Origin: Kitagawia praeruptora
Taxonomy: Eukaryota > Streptophyta > Magnoliopsida > Apiales > Apiaceae
Length of the DNA: 64,000 nucleotides
Assembly: GCA_037693485.1 (NCBI GenBank)
Contig: CM075344.1
Location: 90,989,001-91,053,000, forward strand
Reading direction: 5' to 3'
The first letter of the stretch is position 1; each line of letters begins with the position of its first letter. Shown here piece by piece: positions 34,964-45,630 of this stretch. The notes below the pieces were generated by a model, which was given only the letters and a program-made list of their open reading frames with translations, searched no databases and was not told the origin of the DNA. The translations under genes were made by a program, and so were the position numbers.

Positions 34964-37310
34964 TTAGGAGAAATCCATAATTTCTTCTTGAATCATAGCG
35001 AGTCCTACTAGATCTACGAACAACCTGTGTTTCTTGAGCAGTGTTATCTTGTATATCTTGCTCATGCTCCATCTCAGGTTCAATGTTATCAAGTGGTTCT
35101 CGATCTTCATCGAGATCTATTTTCCTCCCACTGTCTTTTCTAGAGACTAGCTCTCTTTCTAAAAATACAGCAGTTCGAGCAACAATTACTTTGTTCTCTG
35201 AAGGATTATAGAAAGAATAACCCTTTGTTTCATTTGGGTATCCCACAAAAATACATTTTTCAGATTTTGGTCCAAGCTTGTCTGACATTAGGCGTTTCAC
35301 AAACGCTTCACATCCCCATACTTTCATAAAGGACATGCTTTGACGTTTTTCTGTCCATATCTCATATGGAGTTTGTTGAACCGTTTTAGTAGGAACACGG
35401 TTTAGTGTATATGCAGCCGTTTCCAGGGCATAACCCCAGAAACTAATTGGAAGATCTGCTTGACTCATCATTGATCGCACCATGTCCAACAAGGTACGAT
35501 TCCTCCTTTCAGAAACCCCATTCCATTGTGGTGTTCCAGGAGGAGTGAGTTGTGATACAATACCACACTCCCTCAAATAGTTCTTAAACTCATGGCTTAA
35601 GTATTCACCTCCTCGATCAGATCTTAGAGTTTTTATGCTTTCGCCAGTTTGCTTTTCTGCTTCTGCCTTATACTCTTTGAACTTTTCAAATGCTTCGGAT
35701 TTGTTCTTCAAAAGATACACATATCCGTATCTACTGAAATCATCAGTAAACGTAATGAAGTAGAAATAGCCACCCCTTGCCATCGATCTCATAGGACCAC
35801 ATACATCGCTATGTATTAGTTCTAGTCGTACGGTGGCCCTCTTACCCTGTCCGGTAAAAGGAGCTTTAGTCATCTTGCCTAGTAAACAAGCCTCACATTC
35901 ATCATATGATTCAAAATCAAACTGATCCAAGAAACCATCTTGATGTAACTTGGAAATGCGTTTCTCGTTTATATGGCCTAGACGACAGTGCCAAAGGTAT
36001 GTTTGATTTGAGTCATTAGTTTTAAGTCGTTTGTTATTTATATTCAAGATAGGAGTATCTAAATTAAGAACATACAAACCGTTAAATAACTGTGCAACAC
36101 CATAGGTAATGTCATTCAAACCAAAAGAGCAACCATTGTCTTTAAAGGTAAATGAAAAACCTTTCTTGTCTAAACAAGAAACAGAAATAATGTTTCTACA
36201 AATAGAAGGCACATACAAACAGTTTTCAAGTTCTAATATAAGCCCAGTGGGCAATGATAAATGGTAAGTCCCTACAGCCAAAGCAGCAACCTTTGCTCCA
36301 TTTCCAACTCGTAGGTCTACCTCTCCCTTAGCCAGTTCCCTACTCCTTTGCAGTTCCTGCACATTTATACAAATGTGAGAACCACATCCGGTATCCAATT
36401 CCCAAGATGTAGAAGTAGACAAATTGACTTCTATAACATAAATACCTGAAGTAGAAGTCTGGCCAGCAGCCTTCTTCTTCTTAAGTTCTTCCAAATAGGC
36501 ATGACAGTTTCTCCTCCAGTGTCCCGGTTTACCACAGTGGTGACAATCACCCTTTTCAACACCACCTTTAGGCTTGGTAGCCTTCTTGGGAGCAGAATTA
36601 GGATTGGCAGCAGATTTGGATACATTCCTCTTCTTATTGCCTTTCCACTTTCTTTTCCCTTTGGCACCTCCTTTGTTCACCATCAGCATGGGAGAAGGAG
36701 ATTCCTTCTGAATGTTGGTTTCAGCAGTTCTTAACATGCCCAACAATTCAGTGGGTGTCTTATCTATCTCATTCATGTTGTAGTTCATAACGAATTGAGA
36801 AAAGTTCTTGTTAAGTGATTGTAAGATCAAATCTATTTGAGCCTCCGGACCAATCGGGAAGCCCAAGGTACTTAGTTGTTCAATGTACCCAATCATCTTA
36901 AGAACGTGTGGTCCAACCGGGTCTCGCTCTCCCTGTTTACAAGCATACAAAGCCTTGCTCGTATCATATCTCTCCTGGCGAGCTTGTCCCTCAAACATAC
37001 TTTTGAGGTGCTCGATTATTTCATAAGCATTCATCAATTCATGTTGCTTTTGAATCTCTGGAGCCATGCATGCAAGCATTAGGCATGACACATCAGTTGA
37101 GTCATCCAAATGCTTCTGATAAGCATTTTGCTCGGCACGTGTGGATCCAGTAGGAGGAGGATTTGGGTGAGGAACTTCAATGGCATACAGCTTTCGCTCC
37201 TGCCTGAGGACAATCCTCAAGTTCCTAAACCAATCTAGGAAGTTTGTCCCTGTCAGCTTTTCCTTTTCTAGGACTGATCGTATCGAAAAGTGATTTGTGT
37301 TGTTTGCCAT
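34959..37310 (-). CDS. COP2 truncated Gag-protease-integrase frame
   Basis: 783 aa from the same ATG context as the full polyprotein (MANNTNHFSIRS at 37310). It is identical to residues 1-782 except for WELDTG in place of WVLDTG before the protease catalytic DTG. It stops soon after GFLLI, where the duplication junction enters LTR sequence, so RT and RNase H are absent. Being nearer the 5' LTR, it would be the first frame on a full-length transcript. A Val to Glu change beside the protease active site may well harm the enzyme. It could also reflect an assembly error. Confidence 0.85.
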   Translation of the reverse strand: MANNTNHFSIRSVLEKEKLTGTNFLDWFRNLRIVLRQERKLYAIEVPHPNPPPTGSTRAEQNAYQKHLDDSTDVSCLMLACMAPEIQKQHELMNAYEIIEHLKSMFEGQARQERYDTSKALYACKQGERDPVGPHVLKMIGYIEQLSTLGFPIGPEAQIDLILQSLNKNFSQFVMNYNMNEIDKTPTELLGMLRTAETNIQKESPSPMLMVNKGGAKGKRKWKGNKKRNVSKSAANPNSAPKKATKPKGGVEKGDCHHCGKPGHWRRNCHAYLEELKKKKAAGQTSTSGIYVIEVNLSTSTSWELDTGCGSHICINVQELQRSRELAKGEVDLRVGNGAKVAALAVGTYHLSLPTGLILELENCLYVPSICRNIISVSCLDKKGFSFTFKDNGCSFGLNDITYGVAQLFNGLYVLNLDTPILNINNKRLKTNDSNQTYLWHCRLGHINEKRISKLHQDGFLDQFDFESYDECEACLLGKMTKAPFTGQGKRATVRLELIHSDVCGPMRSMARGGYFYFITFTDDFSRYGYVYLLKNKSEAFEKFKEYKAEAEKQTGESIKTLRSDRGGEYLSHEFKNYLRECGIVSQLTPPGTPQWNGVSERRNRTLLDMVRSMMSQADLPISFWGYALETAAYTLNRVPTKTVQQTPYEIWTEKRQSMSFMKVWGCEAFVKRLMSDKLGPKSEKCIFVGYPNETKGYSFYNPSENKVIVARTAVFLERELVSRKDSGRKIDLDEDREPLDNIEPEMEHEQDIQDNTAQETQVVRRSSRTRYDSRRNYGFLLI

Positions 37311-38837
37311 TTATTATCTACAATTTTGTAAAAGCGCATAAAATGAGTAAGTTTGCATGTTTCGTAAAACCAATTATGTTCAAGTTGATTTATAGCATAT
37401 TCGTAATATACCTCCCACTATTTTTATCAAATTAATATCCCTTACTATCAATTCGGAAAATGGTTCCCATAAAACATTTCCTAGTGAGCCAAGATCCATA
37501 TTTCATCATATTTTAAGTCAGCTTTGGCTTTCCTCTTAAATATGATTATTTAGGTAGACCGTTATGTCAATTATATCGTATATAACTCTTGGATAGCTTA
37601 GTGAACAACATATTGCTCCGATCTATCTAATAGATTTCACTAAACTCTATGCTTATAAGTTCATAATCCTATTATGACGACTTATTTAAGTTGGACCCAA
37701 TAATAACAATTCAAGTAAGCTTGTTTACTTAATCACATCTCACCACGATAAAAGAGAAGCCCTTGCTTTGGCAAATCCACTCCTCAATGATCTAGGATTT
37801 AATGAGTGTTATTTGTTGGAAAGCATCTGTTTAACTTAATATTTCTTAAGGGATTTTTAGAAAAATTTAACGATCTTGATCGTCTGTTTAAATCTTAAAT
37901 CGTTACAGATTTTATCTTGTTTAAACATGGCATATGTGTCGTATCTAATACATACATTCTAAATTTATCCATACATCCATGCATCCATACATATATCTAA
38001 TATATCCATGCATCATATGTAAAGTGCAGTTACGCAAAATTAAATGTGCGATGGTTATGGCCCGATCCTATGCGATCTTTTCGAGCTAATGAAAAGATCA
38101 AGGTCAATCTATGGTTGTAATAACTAATTATTACAAAATTCTTCATTGCTTCCCAAGCCTCCATTGATTGCCTCCAAGCTCGTTTTGAAATACATTACAA
38201 AAGAACTCGAGTTGCATTCGAGATATAATAATTACAAGAATAACGACATGCAAGTCGTATTTAATTATTACAGACCATAAATAAAATTAAAACATTTATT
38301 CTACGGGTCTTTAGGCCATAACCAATGCACCATCCTCATATAACAATTACAGACATCACATTAATCATGATCACATCGATTAATATTTAACTCCACAATT
38401 TAAATACCTAATTATTTAAAAGGGAATTAAAAAAAATCAATTTTAATAATTAAAATCGAATTTAAAATTAAAATTAATCAAAATCGCATTTAATAATAAT
38501 ATTAAATTCGAAATTTAAATATTCAATTATTAAAATCATTAATTAAAATAAAATTCGAATTAATAATAATATTCAAATTCATAATTTAAATATATTACAA
38601 AATTCGAAATTAAATTAATTAATAAAATTTTGAATTAATAATAATATATAAATTCATAATTTAAATATTCAATTATTAAAACTTTAATCATTAAAAGCAT
38701 TAGGAATCTAATGATTAAAACCAATAAATTTTCTTTTTCTAAAGTAAAAGCAAAAAAAGAAAAAGAAAAGTTATTTTAAAACAAAACTATCTGTTAAAGC
38801 AACGTCCACTGAGATCTGCTGAATCAAACATGCGGAT

Positions 38838-38982
38838 GCGCATGTCAATCATGCGAACCACATTCTATCTACGTCTGATGCGCATCTATCGCATGCGCAA
38901 CACCTGTATAATACTTCCGATGCGCATTACAAGAATGCGCAACCCGTCTATGTTTTTGCAGACACGCATCATATTAATGCGT
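38838..38982 (-). repeat. Second copy of the 42-bp hairpin array
   Basis: Exact copy of 34038-34182 carried by the 4,800-bp duplication. This is the copy in the true leader, close to the 5' LTR. Confidence 0.85.
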
Positions 38983-39274
38983 TACACCTGTATTTCCAGA
39001 AATTCCCAGAATCTGCAGATTTTTCCCAGAAACTTGCAGAATGTTTTCCTTTAGTTCTGATCAGTTCTAAATGACATTCTAATGATGTGTTTAACATAAC
39101 TAACATATAGTACATCATCCAAAACATGTTATAACAATTTATAACATCATACAAACAATTATAACAATTTATAAATAATCTTTTGTATGCTAAAATGAAG
39201 CATGGCATAATTCATAAATTCATGTATGATTCATTTTCAAGAACACAAGACCAAATCATCCTTTTATACATGTA

Positions 39275-39286
39275 GCTCTGATACCA
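39275..39286 (-). other. COP2 primer binding site
   Basis: TGGTATCAGAGC in element sense, next to the 5' LTR. It is complementary to the 3' end of initiator Met-tRNA. Confidence 0.88.
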
Positions 39287-39287
39287 T

Positions 39288-40898
39288 TGTTGGAATTCGG
39301 GCATGAAAACGCAGCGGATAATACGTAAATAACAATTAAAAACGAATTCCAAAGCCCGGATCCATGTATAAAATTGATGATCATGGTATAAATACTCAAG
39401 AACAAGATAGTACCTTGTTAAGCTTTCCAATGGATGACAAATGGAGATCCTAGCTTGTTGATCTTGAGAGCAAAAACTTGTTGATCTTGAGAGCTAGAAG
39501 TGTAACTCCTCCACCGGTATCCACACTTGAATGCTTGCTTGATTCGTCGAACGATTTCGCCACGGAAATTGGTACTAGCCAAAATAAATAAAACGGATGT
39601 GTTCTTGACTTGAATTGATTTCTCTCCCTTGTGTATGAACTGAATATTTTCAGTTTTGTTCCCTTGAAGACTTGCCAACAATTGGCTTATATAGAAAAAG
39701 AAAGTAAAATGGAGCCTTAAACAATTAGGCCATTTTTATTTAAACAAATCTTATTTATTTAAATAAATTAATTAAGTCATACTTAATTAATCAAATAAGT
39801 CAAGAAAATACATCTTCAAATTTTATCTTTAACTAATCAAGTCTCACTTAATTAATTTTATAAAATTCGAATTATTATTTATTATTAATTTAAAATCATA
39901 ATTTAAATTATTATTAATTTAAATTCATGAAATAAATTAATTTCCCTTTTAAACATTCTTTGTGTGTGACCCTGTAGGTTATTATTTCATTGGCAATAAT
40001 TTTATTCTTTAATAAAATTATAAACAATAAGCGGCGTCTAGTAACACATTATTGCTACCCAATAAAACAATAATTAAATCAACGATTCAATCAACCTTTT
40101 ATGACTAATGTTCCATGTAATATAATCCCTTTAAATCATGATATTATAGATTAAACTCGAGGCATGTTATGTGTCATCCTCTTCATAATTTAATCTTCAT
40201 TTTCTTGATCGATGAGTAGACTATTTAATCAAATCAACATTTGAGCATGGCCATGCATTTCATAGTCTCACTCAAACAAGAGGCCGATAATATCACTCCT
40301 TTATCAGGAGATTTAAATCCCATCTAGATCGTTCATATTTCTCACATGATTCATAATATATCCGATATTCACCTTTATCATTATCCGGCTAAAGATAACT
40401 TTTGACGAATTCAAAATATATTAATTCTCATGTAGAATTATAACGACTTCAGGTCTAAGGATCATTACACCATTATCACTGTGAGAATACATATGACACA
40501 TTTATTATTTACCATGATGTATCTCACTGTGGGTCTGTCCAGTACCCTGTACTCGTACAGTTACCTATGCATTGCTTTTAGTATCTTCATACTAATGACC
40601 AATGAGATGTGGTCATCAGTCAATTATCATACTAGCCTCAGTGTATTATTATTGTCCTAATTAATAATAATACTCGGCTAGGGACATTTAAGAATATGAT
40701 ACGATCATTATATAATCTCATGTTCAAGTCACATACTTGCAACTATATAATTTGTATCAAGATTCTAAGGACATTTATTATACTTTATTTATTTCGCAGT
40801 AAATAAAGCCAATAATAAACATATATATATTGAATATATAAAATCACTCAAACATAAATATAATGTATTGCATTGCCTCTAGGGCACCAATACTAACA
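39288..40898 (-). repeat. COP2 5' LTR
   Basis: 1,611 bp, the same length as the 3' LTR and identical by eye. The TATA box is at 39686-39693. It ends ACTAACA, followed by the target duplication TAAAG. Confidence 0.95.
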
Positions 40899-40903
40899 TA
40901 AAG

Positions 40904-42216
40904 TGCATCACATAAATTAATATGCTATGGTTATGGCACAATCCTATGCGATTTTTCCAAGGTAATGGAAAAATCAAGGTCAATCTATGGTGGTAATAAC
41001 TAATTATTACAAAATCTCTTGCTTCGCTTCCAAAGCTGCCTTGATTGCCTCCAAGCTCCTCTTGAAACATTTTACAAAAGAACTCGAGTTGCATTCGAGA
41101 TAAAATAATTACAAAAAGGAAAAACGACATGCAAGTCGTATTTAATTATTACAAACCATAAATTAAAATTAATAAAATAAATTGAAAACTAGGTCTTGGG
41201 GCCATAACCATGCATCATGCTCACATAGCAATTAGAAACATCACATATTGTATAATCACAATTTTATACAACATAAATTAAATATGATCAAATCATAAAT
41301 AATAAAATTAATTTAAATATTAACTTAGTAATCAAAATTACTAATTAATAAAATTTTGCATACTCCAAGTTAAACATTAACATTTATAATTTAATCTTAG
41401 CATGCAAAACCTGGCTGAAAAAAAAAATTTATTTTATTTATTTTATTATTTATTTAAAAAAAACAGTTACGCATCTACAGTATGCGTATATGACCTATTC
41501 TGTTATTTCTATCAGACACGCATTCCACGTATGCGTGTATGGGCGAAACACTAGCAGATGCGCATACTCAGTATGCGCATCACCTGTACATGCTATTTTT
41601 TCTGCAGTTTTCCAGAAACCTAGTTCATCGTTTTTCATCAGTTTTTCACTCGATTTTTGATTCCATAACTTGTCATACATACGTACGAATACCATATCAG
41701 TAAAAACACAATCATACATCACCGATTCATGAATGTTTTAATATCTAAACCTAGTTATATAGGTTGTATGAACACGTATGTATATGTTTATACATGAACT
41801 GAAAAATCTTATAAAACGCTCATGATAATCGACTACAACTGGTTTGACAGACGTTCATGATTACAATTTAATCTTGTTAACACATCGAAACCAGTTAAAA
41901 ACGAAGCATGCAAATCCGAGAAGATAATATTTATATATAAACACGTATGTATACGTTCATGCATGAACAAAGCTACTGATCCTATATGATGATTATAGAC
42001 TGGTTTACTGATGTTAAGATCACGTTTTAATCTCATTAAAACTCAGCAGGTTGCAATAGATCGCAAAACGAATTAAAAACAGTAGAAAAACGCAGCCCTT
42101 TTGCTCGAATATACATAGCATACAGTAGGGTTCATAGAACAAAAAAATCAGTTCTAGAAATCATGCAAACAGATCGTGTATCACATATTTTAACCAGATT
42201 ATCCATTAAACATGTA
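40904..42216 (-). other. COP1 leader, part next to the 5' LTR
   Basis: Colinear with the COP2 leader but diverged. It contains three hairpins with 7-nt loops: ACGCAT/ATGCGT at 41469-41487, ACGCAT/ATGCGT at 41518-41536, and GCGCAT/ATGCGC at 41560-41578. Spacings are 49 and 42 bp. No coding region is supported. Confidence 0.8.
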
Positions 42217-42228
42217 GCTCTGATGCCA
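42217..42228 (-). other. COP1 primer binding site
   Basis: TGGCATCAGAGC in element sense, one mismatch from the initiator Met-tRNA complement seen in COP2. It lies next to the 5' LTR. Confidence 0.8.
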
Positions 42229-42229
42229 T

Positions 42230-43679
42230 TGTTGGAATTCGAGCATCAAAACGCAGCGGAAACAATAAAAATTAAATCGAATTCCAAGCCCGGGATCCAT
42301 GTTTAATGCTGGAATAATCATGGTAGATAGAACGATTACCTTATCGAAGCTTTACATTTAAAGAATGATGGAGATGCAAGCCTCCCACGATTACTGAGCA
42401 CTCCTCTTCGAAGCCCCCTCTACGGTATCCACACGAACACCTTCAAGAACGCCTCACGATCTTGTCCGGAAGAGAGGTACTAGCCTCTAATGAAAAATAT
42501 GAGATCTTGTTTTTAGGGTTTTGTTTATCTGGCTAAGGCTCTTCTGTTTTTTTTCACGTACAAAAAACTTTACCCCATATCTTTATATATATAGGATAAT
42601 GTCAAGCCAAAAATCCATGTCAAAACCTAGCCCATATATGATTTAATTAAATAATAGAATAAAATCCTATTATTTAAATAATAATAATTAAGTCATACTC
42701 AATTATTAAAAATCATAAAAACATATCTCATATATCTTTACATTTTATTATAGCTTAATTAAGTCCCACTTAATTAATATAATAAAATCCATCTTAATCA
42801 TTAATTAATTTAAATTTATAATTTAAATTAATTCTTCCTTTAAATGTTCTATGTGTGTGACCCTATAGGTTATTATTTAATTGGCAATAATTTTATTCTC
42901 CAATAAAATTATAAACAATGAGCGGAATCTAGTAATACATCATTGCTACCCAATTAAATAATAATTAAATCGTGATTCGATAAAACCTTTCGTGATTAAT
43001 GTTCCCGTGTAATATAATCCCTTTAACCAAATATTATAGATTAAACTCGAGGCATGTGTTTAGTCATCCTCTTCATAATTTAATTCGGGCTTACTTGATA
43101 CATGAGTAGACTATTAAGACAAATCATTATTTGAGCACGGCCATGCATTTTATAGTCTCACTCAATCAAGAGGCCAATAATATCTCTCCTATCTGATAGG
43201 AGGGTTAAATCCTTTATCTATCATTCATATTTCTCATACGATTCACAATATACCCGATGTCCACTTTTATCATCACCCGGTCAAAGGTAACTTTTAATGT
43301 AGTCAAAGTATATTATCCTCGTATAGAAATATAATGATCTCAAGTCAAAGGATCATTACACCATTATCACTGTGAGTATTTCTTATGACTTAATTAACAT
43401 GAAGAATCTCACGGTGGGTCTGTCCAGTACCATGTACCCCTACATGTACCTATGTATTGACTTTAGTATCTCCATACTTATAACCAATGAGATGTGGTTA
43501 TCAGTCAAAAACATACTAGTCTATTTATGTATTATTATTGTCCTGTATAATAATACTCGACTAGGGACCTTTAAGAATATGATATATTATATAATCTCAA
43601 GTTCAAGTCATGTACTCAAACTATACAATGTGTATCATGATTCTAAGGACATTTATTATGCTAACAAATATATCGCAGT
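42230..43679 (-). repeat. COP1 5' LTR, main part
   Basis: 1,450 bp of the right LTR. The remaining 94 bp lie at 48254-48347 beyond LINE LA2, giving 1,544 bp, the same as the left LTR. Confidence 0.93.
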
Positions 43680-43901
43680 GCCTTGGGAAATAATGAGAGT
43701 CCTAGAGAGAGAAGCTCCTCCTTCTTTCTAACCCTTAACCCTAGCCAGCCGCCATTTTTAATATCTCCAGATCTAATCTCTTACACACTTTCCTCATCAT
43801 AAATTCCATATTCCCTTCATTTACTTCCACCTTCCCTTGTTCCCCAAACCTAAACACTATATTTCTTATACTTATTTATTTCTTTTCCGATCAGTTCTCC
43901 C

Positions 43902-45630
43902 ATGGTGAGTCAAGATTCGCATTGTGACTCTGAATCTGGCTTGCCTGGCTATATGCAGGATATGGAGGATGATAAGTTTCAGGAAATGCTCGCACGAAGA
44001 GAAGTGGAGGACTTTCCAGCTCTAGTAGTGCCTACTACCTTAGAGGGAGGTGCCTCAGCTGAGAAGATATGTGAGACACCCTCGGATGAGGATGAAGCTT
44101 CTTATGAGACCGCTAGAGATGCGATAGAGAGAGAAACGATGCACATGGTAGCAAAGGGTGTGGCTGCGAACAACAAGTATGAAAGAGAGGATCTTATAAA
44201 GCTCCGCAACCAAATGATGGATATTCATAGCTTTCTTGCCAAGAAGGGTTTTTCGGTGACTGAAGTTGAAAAAGAAATCTTGAAGGATAAGGAGAGATTT
44301 AATGCAGGGTTAGTTAGCCCAGTGCGTTTCATTGATGGTAGGGATGAGATGGGTCTTCCCATTTTTTCTAGCAAGGAAATACCTAAGAGCATGGCTGCCA
44401 ATGAGAAGGGGGTGAGAGTGGTTAAAGGAATTCTAAAGAATGCTCCATCTGGGGGTTTGGAAAGGGGTGAAAGCTCGAAGAGTAAACAGGAACCTGTTGC
44501 AGACAAAGTAAGCAATGAGAACAACAAAAATGGGGAGAAGAATGAGAAGACTGAAATGGGGTCAAAAGGAGCTAAATCCTGGTCTTCAGTTTTAAGAGCG
44601 GCCCCGGGACCTTTCAAGGAAGTGAAATTACGTGCCTCCAACTGAAGGATCAGATGTTGTATCCCCCCCAGAGGAGGTCCTCAAGAAAGGTGCGGAAAAA
44701 TTCAAATGTTGCATTGTGGGTCAATTTACCAAAGGAACTTTACAATTTAAGAGAGTTAAGGAGGTGGCTTTTTCAGCTTGGAGGAGAGGCCTCACCATGG
44801 TCTCTCAGCGTAATGAGTCTACATATGTTTTTAGGTTCAACTCTTCCAATGAGAAAAATGCGGTTCTTAGCAAAGGTACGTGGTACTTTGATAAAAGGCC
44901 TTTGGTCCTAACTGATTGGGGTTTTACTATGCGCTCAGAACCTGTTACCTCAATGCCGTTATGGGTTAAGCTGGCCAATCTACCAGATTGTTACTGGACG
45001 CAGGAGGGTTTGGGCCGTGTTGCTAGTGCCATTGGCAAGCCACTAGGGGCAGATGCCCTTACATCTGAGCTAGAAATCCTGCCATTTGCTAAAATGTGTG
45101 TGCAGTATGAAGTAGGGGATCCATTACCACCAACCCTCAAAGTGGTGGACCTGGATGGTTCTATAGTAGAGGTTAAAGTCACATACATTAATAAGCCAAT
45201 GGTGTGCAACCACTGTAAATCACTTGGCCACACCATTAGCGTTTGCCCGGTGGCTTCTAGGGAATGGGTGGCAGGGGGCTCAATCCATACAAAAGGGGAT
45301 TCAACTGGCCAAAATGGCAAAGGAAAGGATAAAGTGGACCAAATTGGTAAGGTCAATGAAGTTCAACAACAAAAAGTGGTGGTCGAGCAAAAGGAAGGGG
45401 CTTTAGAGGAGGAGGACAGTCACATGAGGGGAGCAGATGGGGATGAGCAAACCCTTAACCACCAGGTAGATGTTACAGAAGAGGAAGTAGATAAGGGGTG
45501 GACGGAGGTTCGCTCAAAGCGGAAGCCAGTGACATCGCCTAGTATATCTCCGGATGTCACCACTCTTCAGCAGTTTCAGAATATTGTGGTTGATGAGGTG
45601 GCAATGAAGCATGGCTCTAGAACTCCTAAG
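43902..45630 (+). pseudogene. LA2 ORF1, frameshifted and 3'-deleted
   Basis: Starts MVSQDSHCDSESGLPGYMQD at 43902. A 5-bp deletion near 44630 (GAAATTACG against GAAATTTGATTACG in LA3) breaks the frame. Reading resumes in another frame with the DUF4283-like region (KFKCCIVGQFTKG, MPLWVKLANLPDCYW) and the CCHC knuckle CNHCKSLGHTISVCP. At about 45630 it jumps straight into RT sequence because of the internal deletion. Confidence 0.88.

Larger units (their letters stand above)
30164..39763 (-). repeat. 4,800-bp direct tandem duplication within COP2
   Basis: 30164-34963 and 34964-39763 match base for base except for two differences I found: A/T at about 31601/36401 and G/T at about 32638/37438. 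The duplicated unit holds the N-terminal 780 codons of gag-pol, the whole leader with its primer site, and 476 bp of LTR. The junction near 34963 joins LTR sequence (CTTATTTATTTAAAT) to coding sequence (TAGGAGAAATCC) with about three shared bases (AAT). Confidence 0.95.
26923..40898 (-). mobile_element. COP2: young Ty1/copia retrotransposon with internal duplication
   Basis: Has 1,611-bp LTRs at both ends that look identical by eye. It is flanked by TAAAG at 26918-26922 and 40899-40903. It carries an intact 1320-aa gag-pol, the initiator Met-tRNA primer site and a polypurine tract. A 4,800-bp segment is duplicated in direct tandem (30164-34963 and 34964-39763). Without it the element would be 9,176 bp. 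It inserted into the leader of its relative COP1. I have not assigned it to a named copia lineage. Confidence 0.95.
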
